Positions 34,805-43,818 of a DNA stretch of 64,000 bases are shown here, in pieces. A program made the position numbers and the translations under genes. The notes beneath the pieces are model-generated. The model was given only the letters and a program-made list of their open reading frames with translations. It did no database searches and was not told the DNA's origin. The first letter of the stretch is position 1. Each line of letters begins with the position of its first letter. The stretch is from an uncultured Acidobacteriota bacterium (GTDB lineage Bacteria; Acidobacteriota; UBA6911; RPQK01; JAJDTT01), in the NCBI GenBank assembly GCA_951812665.1, contig CATOST010000036.1, positions 423,070 through 487,069 of the forward strand, in the 5' to 3' direction.

Positions 34805-36307
34805 ATGAGAACACGACCGGTATTCATCATTCTCGCTGCTTTGTTGTTCGGTTCGACGGCGTCGCTGGCCGGCGGCACCCACAAGACGACGACCGAACCC
34901 ATCGAGATCGGCTCCCGCCTGGAGCCCTTCGTCGACGACTACCTGATCGAGAGCATGAGCGGCGGCCTCTCCCTGCGCCTGCACCGGCCCCGGCTCACCG
35001 GGCCGGTGCTCAAGTTCGACGCCCCCTGGGAAGGACCGGGCAATCACTACATCACCGTCTTCAAGGATGGGGACCTCTACCGCATGTACTACCGGTGCGT
35101 GCGGGCCGGAGACATGCCGGCCAGCGGCAAGGGGTGGCCCATGAACACGTGTTATGCCGAGAGCCGCGACGGCACCCGTTGGACCCGTCCCAAGCTGGGA
35201 CTGATTGAATTCGAGGGAAGCAAGGAGAACAACATCATCCTGACCGGGCCCCCGGGGGACTGGGGCAGCCCCACCAGCAACTTCTTCGCCTTTCGGGACA
35301 CCAATCCGCAAGTGGCGCCGGAGGAACTCTACAAGGGAGTGGGGGGCATCAACCGCGGGCTCTACCTGCTCGTTTCCGCCGACGGGATCCACTGGAAGGC
35401 CAAGGGCAGCGGACCCTTCATGAAGCACGACATGTCCACGGTCCCCATGATCAACGGGTTCGACAGCCACAACGTGATCTTCTGGGACGCCGGACGGGAG
35501 AGTTACCAGGCCTATCTGCGGGACATGTACCTGTCGCCGGGGCTCGGCGAGCGGACCCGCAGCGTCCGGGTGACGACCTCCGACGACTTCGTCAGCTGGA
35601 GTTACCCCGATTGGATCGACATGGGAGAGGCGCCGCCGGATCAGCTCTACACCTTCTCCGCGACCCCCTACTTCAGGGCGCCGCACATCTATATGGCCTT
35701 TCCCAAGCGATTGATGAAGTACCGCCGTTCCGAGCTGCCCGAAAAATACGATGCAACGCGTGGAGTCGGCCTCTCCGATACCGTGTTCATGTTCAGCCGC
35801 GACGGCGCAAACTGGGACCGGCGCTATCTGGAGGGTTTTGTCCGGCCCGGCTCGGATCCCCTCGACTGGACCGACCGGAGCAACTACGTGGCCGCCGGGC
35901 TGGTGCCCACCGGGTCCGATGAGATGTCCGTGTATGTCCTGCGGCATTTCCGGCTCCCCAGCATCCACCTGCGCCGGGGAGTCTTGAGAGCCGACGGCTT
36001 CGTCTCCGTCAACGCTTCCTACCGGGGCGGGGAACTGGTGACGCGGCCCCTGATCTTCCAAGGCAAGAACCTGATCGTGAACTACGCCACTTCGGCAGCG
36101 GGAAGCGTACGAGTGGAGATTCAGGACGTAGCGGGAAATCCCTTGCCCGGATACGGTCTGATGCAGGCCGTGGAGCATTACGGAAACAGCATCGAGCAGG
36201 TCGTCACCTGGGACCGGGGTTCGGACCTGTCCCATCTGGCCGGCAGCCCCGTACGGCTGCGGATTCTGATCCGGGACGGCGATCTCTATTCGATTCGCTT
36301 CAAGTGA
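34805..36307 (+). CDS. Exported five-bladed beta-propeller glycosidase-like protein
   Basis: A 500-residue protein with a signal peptide (MRTRPVFIILAALLFGSTAS) and repeated blades resembling GH43/GH32-type propellers: HYITVFKDGDLYRMYYRC, YAESRDGTRWTRPKLGL, GLYLLVSADGIHWK, VFMFSRDGANWDRRY. Exact catalytic acids are not assignable. GGAGG lies 7 nt before the ATG at 34805. The DUF1549/1553 and DUF1501 genes follow, suggesting a carbohydrate-processing module (inference). Confidence 0.78.
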   Translation: MRTRPVFIILAALLFGSTASLAGGTHKTTTEPIEIGSRLEPFVDDYLIESMSGGLSLRLHRPRLTGPVLKFDAPWEGPGNHYITVFKDGDLYRMYYRCVRAGDMPASGKGWPMNTCYAESRDGTRWTRPKLGLIEFEGSKENNIILTGPPGDWGSPTSNFFAFRDTNPQVAPEELYKGVGGINRGLYLLVSADGIHWKAKGSGPFMKHDMSTVPMINGFDSHNVIFWDAGRESYQAYLRDMYLSPGLGERTRSVRVTTSDDFVSWSYPDWIDMGEAPPDQLYTFSATPYFRAPHIYMAFPKRLMKYRRSELPEKYDATRGVGLSDTVFMFSRDGANWDRRYLEGFVRPGSDPLDWTDRSNYVAAGLVPTGSDEMSVYVLRHFRLPSIHLRRGVLRADGFVSVNASYRGGELVTRPLIFQGKNLIVNYATSAAGSVRVEIQDVAGNPLPGYGLMQAVEHYGNSIEQVVTWDRGSDLSHLAGSPVRLRILIRDGDLYSIRFK

Positions 36308-36382
36308 CGTCATGAAGGCCTTGTGGCGGTTGACTTTTGACGATGAATCCATGTAGGAACTAGCTCAGTCGGGAATAATCTC

Positions 36383-38977
36383 TTGAAGCATTTCAACCTC
36401 CTAGTTCTGGTCTTTTCCTTGCTGTCGTTCGGTCTGGCGGCACCACAATCGTCCGACCTGCCGCCGCCAGCCGAAAAGACCGTCGATTTTTCCAGGGACG
36501 TGGCGCCGTTGCTGGAGAGTCGCTGCCACCTCTGTCACGGCCCGCAACAGCAGATGAAGGGTCTGCGGCTGGACCGGGCCGAGGACGCCCTGCGGGGAGG
36601 CGAGTCAGGCACTGTGATTCGACTCGGCGACAGTGCCGGGAGCCGGCTCATCCAGCTCGTCGCCGGCGTGGTCCCGGGTCAGGTCATGCCACCTGGAGGG
36701 ACTGGACTCACTTCCGGCGAGGTCGGACTCCTGCGCGCCTGGATCGATCAGGGTGCCCGGTGGACGGAGCTGGAGGCCGACGCGGACGCGGATCCGGATA
36801 CGAGAGCCGAGTCTTCACACTGGGCATTCCGGACCCTGGTTCGGCCCGTTCCGCCGGCGGTGAAAGACTCGTCCTGGATCCGGAATCCGGTGGATCGGTT
36901 CGTCCTGGCCAAATTGGAAGCCGAGGGCGTCGAGCCTTCACCGGAGGCGGACCAGGCGACCCTCCTGCGGCGCCTCAGCCTGGACCTCACCGGGCTCCCT
37001 CCCACGCTCGCCGATCTGGACGGGTTTCTGGCGGAGGAGAACGAGACAGCCTATGAGACTGCCGTCGACCGCCTTCTGGAGTCGTCCCACTTCGGCGAGA
37101 AATGGGCACGCCATTGGCTGGACTTGGCCCGGTATTCCGACAGCGACGGTTACCGCCAGGACGACTTCCGGGCCCATGCCTGGCGCTATCGCCACTGGGT
37201 CATCCAAGCCCTGAATAAGGACCTGCCCTTCGATCGCTTCACCCTGGAGCAGATCGCCGGGGACCTGCTCCCGGACGGCGGAATCGAGTCCAAGGTGGCC
37301 ACGGGGTTTCACCGCAACACGCCCAGCAACCGGGAAGGCGGAACCAACATGGTGCGGTTCCGCTTCGAGCAGGTGGTCAACCGGGTCAACACCGTGGGGA
37401 CGGTCTGGTTGGGACTCACGGTGGGATGTGCTCAATGCCACGATCACAAGTACGATCCCTTGAGCCAGCAGGATTATTACCGGCTTTTCTCCTTCTTCAA
37501 TGACGCGGAAGAGGTGAACATCGATGCTCCTTTGCCGGGGGAGATGGGCCCCTATCTGCGGGAAGTGGTTTCGTATCGGAAGCAACGAGCCGAGTTGCTG
37601 GCCGAATACCGCGTCCCCGAGCTCCAGCCGGCGTGGGAGGCCAAGCTGCTGGAGGCCATGGCCCATCCAGGCCGGTGGCAGAACTGGGACAAGGCCGTGG
37701 GAACGGTCCGAGTCGGCGACATGCACCCGGTGTACGGGATGGGGGAGAAGATCCTCCGGAAGGACCCCTCGGAACGGAGCGAGAAGGAAGCCAAGATCAT
37801 CACCGAGCACTTCGTTCGGTACTCCAGCCAAGTGGTGCCCAAGAAGGTCTACGAGGAGAAGCTCAAGTTTGGAGATTTGCTGAAGAAGCTCAAGGAGCTG
37901 GACGCCAAGTTTCCGGCTCTGAGCCAGGCCCAGACCATTGCCACCGAGGCGGAGGGCCGTGCCAACCATATCCACGTCCGCGGCGAGTTCAACCGCACGG
38001 GGGAACCGGTCGAGCCCGGAGTGCCCGGATTTCTGCACCCGGAGCCGGATAATGCCTCCCTGCCCAGGATCCGGCTGGCCAAGTGGATCACCAGTCCCGA
38101 GAATCCCCTCACGGCCAGAGTGGCGGTGAACCGCCTCTGGCAGGAGCTGTTCGGACGGGGAATCGTTGTCACCACAGAGAACTTCGGGACGCAGGGTGAG
38201 GAACCGTCCCATCCCGAACTTCTGGACTGGCTCGCCAGGGATTTCCGCGAGAACGGCTGGAGCCTGAAGGGCGCCATCAAGACCATGGTCATGTCCGCCG
38301 CCTACCGGCAGTCCTCGGCGGTCCGGCCGGACCTTCAGGCGCGGGACCCGGACAACGTCCTGCTGGCGCGCCAGGTGAGGATGCGTTTGCCGGCGGAGTT
38401 GATCAGAGATTCGGCTCTCGCGGTGAGCGGTCTGTTGAATCCTGCCGTAGGGGGAAAGAGCGTTCGTCCGCCCCAGCCCGGGGGGAAGATGCAGCGGAGG
38501 AAGTGGGTGGAGAGCGAGGGGCAGGACCGCTACCGCCGCGGCCTCTACATCCAGTACCAGCGCATGTTCCCCTATCCGTTCCTGGCGAACTTCGACATGC
38601 CGGGCGGTTATGACGCCGTGTGTCGCCGGGGCCGGTCCAACTCTCCGTTGCAGGCATTGAATCTGCTCAACGACGAGGTTTTCTTCGAAGCCGCACAGGC
38701 GCTGGCGTTCCGGATTCTGGCGGAAGGACCCGCCGACCCCCGGGAGCGCCTGGAGCACGCCTTTCGGCTCTGTCTTGCCCGATCACCGGCCTCCGAGGAA
38801 CTGGAGTGGTTGGAAACGGCCATGCGCCGCCAGTCGGAGATTCTGGAGCAGGAGCAGGAGCTGGCGCGGTTGAGCCTGCCCGTGGAGTTTCCCGGAATCG
38901 CTCCAGAAGAGGCGGCCTCCTGGGTCGGCGCCAGCCGGATTCTCTTGAACCTGGACGAGTTCATCACGCGGGAGTAG
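36383..38977 (+). CDS. DUF1549/DUF1553 cytochrome c-like protein (B)
   Basis: An 864-residue paralogue of the protein at 28428-30941. It starts at TTG 36383 directly with a signal peptide (KHFNLLVLVFSLLSFGLAAPQ), followed by heme site CHLCH near residue 52 (PLLESRCHLCHGPQ), DUF1549 (RHWLDLARYSDSDGYRQDD), CAQCH in VGCAQCHDHKYD, and DUF1553 (NPLTARVAVNRLWQELFGRG). A Lys/Glu-rich insert lies at about 410-520. No upstream ATG fits. The DUF1501 partner begins 4 nt downstream. Confidence 0.9.
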   Translation: MKHFNLLVLVFSLLSFGLAAPQSSDLPPPAEKTVDFSRDVAPLLESRCHLCHGPQQQMKGLRLDRAEDALRGGESGTVIRLGDSAGSRLIQLVAGVVPGQVMPPGGTGLTSGEVGLLRAWIDQGARWTELEADADADPDTRAESSHWAFRTLVRPVPPAVKDSSWIRNPVDRFVLAKLEAEGVEPSPEADQATLLRRLSLDLTGLPPTLADLDGFLAEENETAYETAVDRLLESSHFGEKWARHWLDLARYSDSDGYRQDDFRAHAWRYRHWVIQALNKDLPFDRFTLEQIAGDLLPDGGIESKVATGFHRNTPSNREGGTNMVRFRFEQVVNRVNTVGTVWLGLTVGCAQCHDHKYDPLSQQDYYRLFSFFNDAEEVNIDAPLPGEMGPYLREVVSYRKQRAELLAEYRVPELQPAWEAKLLEAMAHPGRWQNWDKAVGTVRVGDMHPVYGMGEKILRKDPSERSEKEAKIITEHFVRYSSQVVPKKVYEEKLKFGDLLKKLKELDAKFPALSQAQTIATEAEGRANHIHVRGEFNRTGEPVEPGVPGFLHPEPDNASLPRIRLAKWITSPENPLTARVAVNRLWQELFGRGIVVTTENFGTQGEEPSHPELLDWLARDFRENGWSLKGAIKTMVMSAAYRQSSAVRPDLQARDPDNVLLARQVRMRLPAELIRDSALAVSGLLNPAVGGKSVRPPQPGGKMQRRKWVESEGQDRYRRGLYIQYQRMFPYPFLANFDMPGGYDAVCRRGRSNSPLQALNLLNDEVFFEAAQALAFRILAEGPADPRERLEHAFRLCLARSPASEELEWLETAMRRQSEILEQEQELARLSLPVEFPGIAPEEAASWVGASRILLNLDEFITRE

Positions 38978-38981
38978 TCCC

Positions 38982-40433
38982 ATGAATCCTGATCACATTG
39001 GCCCAATGTCGAATCGGCGCTTGTTCCTGGAGCGGACGGCCGCCGGTTTCGGCTCCCTGGCCCTGGCCCATCTCATGGCGAGCGAGGGCCTGACCGCCGC
39101 GGTGCCCAACGGGAACGGAGTCGTGAATCCCCTGCAGCCCAGGGGGCCTCATTTCCCGGCCACGGCCAAGCACGTGATCTTCCTCTACATGTCGGGAGGT
39201 CCCAGTCAGGTCGATCTCTTCGACCCCAAGCCGGCGCTGAAGAAGTGGCACGGACAGCAGTTGCCCGTCTCCTTGAGGAAGAACCTGAAGCAGGCCTTCC
39301 TGAAGCCCACGGCCACTCTCATGGGCAGCCCCCGGGAGTTCAAGCCCCACGGACAATGCGGCACCGAGTTTTCCGACTACCTCCCCTACACGGCGGCCCA
39401 CGCCGACGACATCTGCCTGATTCGCAGCATGCAGACCGACGCCGTGAACCACGACCCGGGCGAACTGCTCCTCAACGCGGGCACCAGCATCCTGGGGCAT
39501 CCCACCATGGGGTCGTGGGTGACCTACGGGCTGGGAAGCGAGTCGCAGGATCTGCCCGGCTACGTGGTTTTGAGCACGGGCAGCCGGCCCAGCGCGGGTG
39601 AGAACAACTGGTCCAACGGTTTCCTGCCCTCCATCTACCAGGGGACCCCGTTCATGAGCACGGGGGATCCGATCCTCTACCTTTCGGATCCTCCCGGTGT
39701 CAATTCCCGGATCCAGCGCGTGCACCTGGACGCGCTCCGGCTCCTGAACGAGAAGCGGTACCGGGACACCGGCGACGCCGAGATCGGCGCCCGCATCGCC
39801 TCCTACGAGCTGGCCTTCCGGATGCAGATGGCGGCCCCGGAGCTGCTGGACTTCTCGCAGGAGTCGCCGAAGCTGCTGGAGGAGTACGGCGTCAACCGGG
39901 AAGGGAAGCGGGCCAAGTCGTACGGGGTCAACTGCCTACTGGCCCGCCGGCTGGTGGAGCGGGGCGTCCGGTTCGTCATGCTCAATCACGCCAACTGGGA
40001 TTTTCACTACCGGATCGACGAGAGGCTGAAGGGCTACTGCCACGATACGGACCAGCCCACGGCCGCCCTCCTGAAGGATCTGAAACAGCGGGGACTGCTG
40101 GAGGACACCCTGGTGCTCTGGGGCGGGGAGTTCGGCCGTACGCCCATGGGCGAGCCGGAAATCCACGGCGGAGACCCGGGACGGGACCACCATCCCACCT
40201 GTTTCAGCATGTGGCTGGCCGGCGGCGGCATCCGCGGCGGACAGGTGGTGGGCCGGTCCGATGAGCTGGGCCTCAATCCGGTGGAGGATCCGGTGCACGT
40301 CCACGACCTCCAGGCCACGCTCCTGCACTGCCTGGGTCTGGATCACACCCGCCTCACCTACCACCACATGGGCCGCGACTTCCGGCTGACGGACGTGGGC
40401 GGCAACGTGGTGAACAAAGCGCTCGACGCCTGA
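38982..40433 (+). CDS. DUF1501 family exported protein (B)
   Basis: A 483-residue DUF1501 protein paired with the preceding cytochrome-like gene. A short N-terminus NRRLFLERTAAGFGSLALAHLM (Tat-like) precedes VIFLYMSGGPSQVDLFDPKP, LWGGEFGRTPMGEPE, DHHPTCFSMWLAGGGI and HDLQATLLHCLGLDHTRLTY. The organisation matches copy A at 26971-28422. The sequences differ enough to suggest different substrates rather than recent duplication. Confidence 0.92.
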   Translation: MNPDHIGPMSNRRLFLERTAAGFGSLALAHLMASEGLTAAVPNGNGVVNPLQPRGPHFPATAKHVIFLYMSGGPSQVDLFDPKPALKKWHGQQLPVSLRKNLKQAFLKPTATLMGSPREFKPHGQCGTEFSDYLPYTAAHADDICLIRSMQTDAVNHDPGELLLNAGTSILGHPTMGSWVTYGLGSESQDLPGYVVLSTGSRPSAGENNWSNGFLPSIYQGTPFMSTGDPILYLSDPPGVNSRIQRVHLDALRLLNEKRYRDTGDAEIGARIASYELAFRMQMAAPELLDFSQESPKLLEEYGVNREGKRAKSYGVNCLLARRLVERGVRFVMLNHANWDFHYRIDERLKGYCHDTDQPTAALLKDLKQRGLLEDTLVLWGGEFGRTPMGEPEIHGGDPGRDHHPTCFSMWLAGGGIRGGQVVGRSDELGLNPVEDPVHVHDLQATLLHCLGLDHTRLTYHHMGRDFRLTDVGGNVVNKALDA

Positions 40434-40473
40434 ATCCCGAAAAACGCCAAGAGACGGATCGGGGGGAACGATC

Positions 40474-40911
40474 ATGGGAGAGTTGAAGCTCGCGTACAAA
40501 GCCCGAAGTTACAGCACCGGCACCCTCGGGCGGGCCATCTGCAGCGCCCGAACTCACCATTTCGTCGCCGACGACCTGGGAGGAGAGGAGGTGGGAGCCG
40601 GCGAGCTCTTCTTCTCCGGTGTCGCCGCCTGCGCCGTCAACATGGTGGAGCGGATCGCCGCGGCCGACGAGACCCCGCTGGAGTGGATGGACGTCTCAGT
40701 CGAGGCCTACCGTGATCCCGACCAGGACCACGGCGAGTTGACCCTCTACGATTCGGTCCGGGTCCGGATCGAGATGTGGGGCGTGAGCGACGACGACGCC
40801 GAAGTGCTGACGGGGTTCTGGAAGGCGCGCTGTCCCCTCTACGGCACGGTCGCCGCCGCGACTCCCGACACGACCGTCTCGCTGGTGTCCCACCCCGATT
40901 CGCGTCTCTGA
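40474..40911 (+). CDS. OsmC family protein
   Basis: A 145-residue OsmC/Ohr-fold protein, typically a thiol-dependent organic hydroperoxide reductase. The two reactive cysteines are present: C53 in SGVAACAVNMVE and C120 in KARCPLYG. It follows the DUF1501 gene by 40 nt and may be in its transcript. A peroxide-detoxifying role beside redox proteins is plausible but unproven. Confidence 0.88.
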   Translation: MGELKLAYKARSYSTGTLGRAICSARTHHFVADDLGGEEVGAGELFFSGVAACAVNMVERIAAADETPLEWMDVSVEAYRDPDQDHGELTLYDSVRVRIEMWGVSDDDAEVLTGFWKARCPLYGTVAAATPDTTVSLVSHPDSRL

Positions 40912-41064
40912 TACGGAGGCGTCGAGGAGTCCGGATCGTCGTCGTTATTGTTCGCCCGGTCGGCTAGGCTGCTACCGATCCAGGTCCTGTTTCATATTGG
41001 TGTGAGGATGGTTCTCGCAATAGGCTCGTCCTAGTATCCGATGGGATACAGGGGGGAGATAATC

Positions 41065-41370
41065 ATGGCAAAGATAAGTACCCGTCCATGGGATGCGGCC
41101 GAACATCTTGAGACCGACGAGGATATGGCTGCCTACCTGGAGGCGGCGCTCGAAGACGGTGACCCTGCGCTGATATTTGCTGTTTTGGGCGACATCGCAC
41201 GCGCCAAGGGTATGACTGGAATCGCACGGAATGCGGGTCTGGGACGGGAGAGTCTTTACAAGGCGTTGTCTCCCGGCGGCAATCCGAGATTCGCCACCGT
41301 GCTCAAAGTCGTACGGACGCTGGGACTCCAGCTTCGCGCGGCGCCGGCTCGAGGTTCAACCAATCAGTAA
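41065..41370 (+). CDS. HigA-like addiction-module antidote (COG3636), apparently orphan
   Basis: A 101-residue helix-turn-helix protein matching the putative addiction-module antidote family: RPWDAAEHLETDEDMAAYLEAALEDGDP, then GMTGIARNAGLGRESLYKALSPGGNPRFATVLKVVRTLG. The ATG at 41065 has GGGGAGA upstream, preferred to 41041. In this family the RelE/HigB-type toxin gene usually precedes the antidote. The 150 nt upstream encode no such protein. Confidence 0.85.
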   Translation: MAKISTRPWDAAEHLETDEDMAAYLEAALEDGDPALIFAVLGDIARAKGMTGIARNAGLGRESLYKALSPGGNPRFATVLKVVRTLGLQLRAAPARGSTNQ

Positions 41371-41426
41371 AGGGCCGGGGAGTTCGGGACGACGTCAGCC
41401 GACTTCCGAGGACCTCACCCGGCGGC

Positions 41427-41861
41427 TTACTCTTCGCACCTCAACAGGCACATGCCCATCGCCCCCAGAAGCGGCGGCAGTGCGGCGTCGATGATCCCCC
41501 AGACCAGTGTGACCGTATCCGTACCCACTGCAGTAAAGCCGGGACTCACGTAGTTGAACCAGTTCCAGAAGAACAGGATTCCAACGAAAACGAAGCCGTA
41601 GAACAACGTGTTGGCTGCCAGGTAATAGCGAGTGACCGGAGCATCGCCTCCCTCTCGGTCGGCTCTTCGCTTACAGCCGTAGCTGCATACCAGGCTCAAC
41701 GCCACGGCCAGCGCCATCAGCGGGTTGATGTAGCTCCAATTCGGGGTGTAAGGGGCGGCTTCGGTGGAGGTGTGATACAGCGGTTCGATGATCGTGTGGA
41801 CGGCTACGATCACCGCAGCCGCTATCAGATAGACGCCGATGATTCGTTTGAGTTGTTTCAT
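41427..41861 (-). CDS. Four-helix membrane protein, unknown function
   Basis: A 144-residue protein with four predicted membrane helices (near residues 6-26, 45-65, 80-102 and 114-136) and a short Cys-containing loop (CSYGCKRRADREGG). The start at 41861 has AGGAGG about 9 nt upstream. It is not recognised. It sits between two toxin-antitoxin genes. Confidence 0.75.
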   Translation of the reverse strand: MKQLKRIIGVYLIAAAVIVAVHTIIEPLYHTSTEAAPYTPNWSYINPLMALAVALSLVCSYGCKRRADREGGDAPVTRYYLAANTLFYGFVFVGILFFWNWFNYVSPGFTAVGTDTVTLVWGIIDAALPPLLGAMGMCLLRCEE

Positions 41862-41988
41862 GGGTTTACGCCTCCTGTTCAATGTCTCCGATCATGCATT
41901 TTCGGATCAAGGCGCGTCAAAACGCCGTTCCCGCTACCGGGTACGGCAACGCCGTTGGACAAGCCAAAGTCCGGCAAATTCGACCCGG

Positions 41989-42396
41989 CTATGGAACGAC
42001 CTCGAACCCCATCTGCCGGAAGTGATGGTCCAACGTCAAGACCCTGCGAATTCGCAGTTCCCGCATGACAACGAAGCTGCAACAGTCGGTGAAGGAGAAG
42101 TCCTTGTCACGGTAGCGGAAGAAAAGCGATCGTGCGCGTTCTCTTCGCGCTTCACCGACCGACTCCATGCGAAGTCGGGTCGACCCTTCGATTTGCCGCC
42201 ACCAGGCTTCAGCGGCGTCGAGACCGAGGCGAAACCGGATCGTGGTCAGGGTCTCGTCGACCACGTAGTCGGTCGTCACCAGGATGCCGCCCTCCGAAAG
42301 CCATCGATCCCGAGTCTGCCGTACGAACGGGCCCGAAGTATCGGCGCTGTCGGCGGCGGAGACCCATGCGGCCGTATCCACGTAGATGGGCTTCAT
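41989..42396 (-). CDS. PIN-domain toxin, VapC-like
   Basis: A 135-residue PIN-domain protein: IYVDTAAWVSAAD (first Asp), TDYVVDETLTTIRFRLG (Glu), FSFTDCCSFVVM (third Asp) and LTLDHHFRQMG (fourth). It is preceded by a Phd-type antitoxin overlapping by ATGA, and looks intact. Confidence 0.9.
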   Translation of the reverse strand: MKPIYVDTAAWVSAADSADTSGPFVRQTRDRWLSEGGILVTTDYVVDETLTTIRFRLGLDAAEAWWRQIEGSTRLRMESVGEARRERARSLFFRYRDKDFSFTDCCSFVVMRELRIRRVLTLDHHFRQMGFEVVP

Positions 42397-42638
42397 CGAT
42401 AAAGCAGCTCGTCGTGCCTCGCGGCGGCGTCCCCCGAGTCGGAAGAGCCGACGGGTGCGGCCCGGTACAGCGAATCCGATTCCAAGGGCACGCTTTCGAC
42501 AGAGGGAGCGCCTACCGGGACGATGTCGAAGGCCGGACGGCTCCGGTACAGGACGGTGAACTTTTCACCATGTCTCACCTTCTCGACGATGTCCTTCAAT
42601 CTCTCTCGGAGCTGTTTGGCGTTGAGAATCTCATGCAT
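42393..42638 (-). CDS. Phd/YefM-type antitoxin
   Basis: An 81-residue antitoxin with the Phd/YefM N-terminal DNA-binding pattern (EILNAKQLRERLKDIVEKVRHGEKFTVLYRSRPAFDIVPV) and an acidic, flexible C-terminus. Translation is coupled to the PIN toxin gene. Confidence 0.88.
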   Translation of the reverse strand: MHEILNAKQLRERLKDIVEKVRHGEKFTVLYRSRPAFDIVPVGAPSVESVPLESDSLYRAAPVGSSDSGDAAARHDELLYR

Positions 42639-42750
42639 CGGAGGGCTCTCGTCACAAAGTTCAACTTAAGTTAATCTTTCCTGAGAATTGAGGCAACTGG
42701 GCCGCGCCGCATGGCGCTTGCATGATCCGTTCAACCAGTGAGGATTTATT

Positions 42751-43578
42751 ATGAGGAAGTGGGGCACGCCGGACGATCCCCGCCGGGCGCGGGTCGAGGA
42801 AATGCTTGAATCGTCCCGGGTCGTCGAAATTTTCAAGGGGGTTCACGACTACAACATCGACGAACCGGCGGAGGACTTCCCGATCTTGAGCATGGCCTTC
42901 GGGTCATGGACCTCGACCGTTCGATTCCAGGTCCCGCAGTTCGGCCGTTGGCTGGCCGCCACCGGTTCACAACATGCCTACGCTCACCACCGCAGCATCA
43001 TGCAGAACTACACGTGGCAGCGTCGGCAACGTCAGCCTGGGCACCTGGGGCAATGGCTGTTCAAGATGCCAGTTCACCTCATGGAGTTGGAGACCCTGGT
43101 CGAGACCTATCCCGACGCCCTTTTCATCCACACGCACCGTAGCCCCAGCCAATTCATGGGTTCCTGGAACAGCTTCGTGGAAAGGGCGCGTTCGCTCTCC
43201 GTCCATCCACAGCCCCGAGAAAGCCTCGGCGCCGAACTGCTGGACTTCATGGGTCGCATGATGGATCGAGCCGTGCATTTCCGGGAAACCCATCCCGAAC
43301 TGGAGCACCGCTGGATGGACGTGAACTACGTCGATCTGGTGGAAGACCCGCTGACCGTGGTGCACGGTATCTATGAGCGGTTCAATTGGCCGCTCAAACG
43401 GTCGGTCCTGAACACCATGGACGACTGGCTGTTCCAGCAGGCGGCGCGCCGCCATAAGGAGCCGAAACATCGCTACGATCTGGCGGACTACGGCCTGACA
43501 CCCGAGGACGTCAACACTGCGTTTGGGGGTTATCGAGATTTTCTGACCCGCACCGGAATTCGCGAATCCGGTTCGTGA
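42751..43578 (+). CDS. Sulfotransferase-like protein, N-terminally truncated
   Basis: A 275-residue protein aligned by eye to the C-terminal three quarters of Sulfotransfer_3-type enzymes: QFGRWLA, RQPGHLGQWLFKMPVHLMELETLVETYPDALFIHTHRSP (3'-phosphate-binding Arg/Ser) and a C-terminal WxxxNYxDLVEDP-like segment. The N-terminal PAPS P-loop (normally G-x-x-R-T/S-G-T) and about 80-90 residues are missing; an in-frame stop lies just upstream of the ATG. TGAGGA precedes the ATG, so expression is possible, but it is probably inactive or a decaying gene. Confidence 0.7.
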   Translation: MRKWGTPDDPRRARVEEMLESSRVVEIFKGVHDYNIDEPAEDFPILSMAFGSWTSTVRFQVPQFGRWLAATGSQHAYAHHRSIMQNYTWQRRQRQPGHLGQWLFKMPVHLMELETLVETYPDALFIHTHRSPSQFMGSWNSFVERARSLSVHPQPRESLGAELLDFMGRMMDRAVHFRETHPELEHRWMDVNYVDLVEDPLTVVHGIYERFNWPLKRSVLNTMDDWLFQQAARRHKEPKHRYDLADYGLTPEDVNTAFGGYRDFLTRTGIRESGS

Positions 43579-43637
43579 TCCGGTTCGGTTGGCAAGTCAG
43601 CGCGCCGCTTGCGGTGAGCCGGGACTTCTCAACCCGC

Positions 43638-43759
43638 ATTTCTCACCAGGCCGCTATGCTTATGCTGAAAAAGAATTCATTTTTCAGCATTTACCCGGCT
43701 ATTGCCAAGGTCTCTCAGGGACAGACTGCGGGCTCGCGTGCCCCCTTCTGGTGAGAAAT
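43638..43759. mobile_element. Inverted-repeat-bounded element, 122 bp
   Basis: Perfect 12-bp inverted termini ATTTCTCACCAG (43638-43649) and CTGGTGAGAAAT (43748-43759) enclose a strong hairpin. There is no coding sequence. It sits between the convergent sulfotransferase-like and STAS genes. The structure suits a MITE or a residual insertion-sequence end; the parent family is not identified. Confidence 0.55.
43662..43690. terminator. Bidirectional terminator-like hairpin
   Basis: ATGCTGAAAAA pairs with TTTTTCAGCAT (11-bp stem, 7-nt loop GAATTCA). The A- and T-rich arms on both sides fit a terminator for either strand between two convergent genes. It lies inside the 122-bp element. Confidence 0.65.
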
Positions 43760-43818
43760 ACAGGTCAATGACGGTCGCGCCATTGTGGAACGTCTGGGCG
43801 TGATCGGCACCGGTGCCG

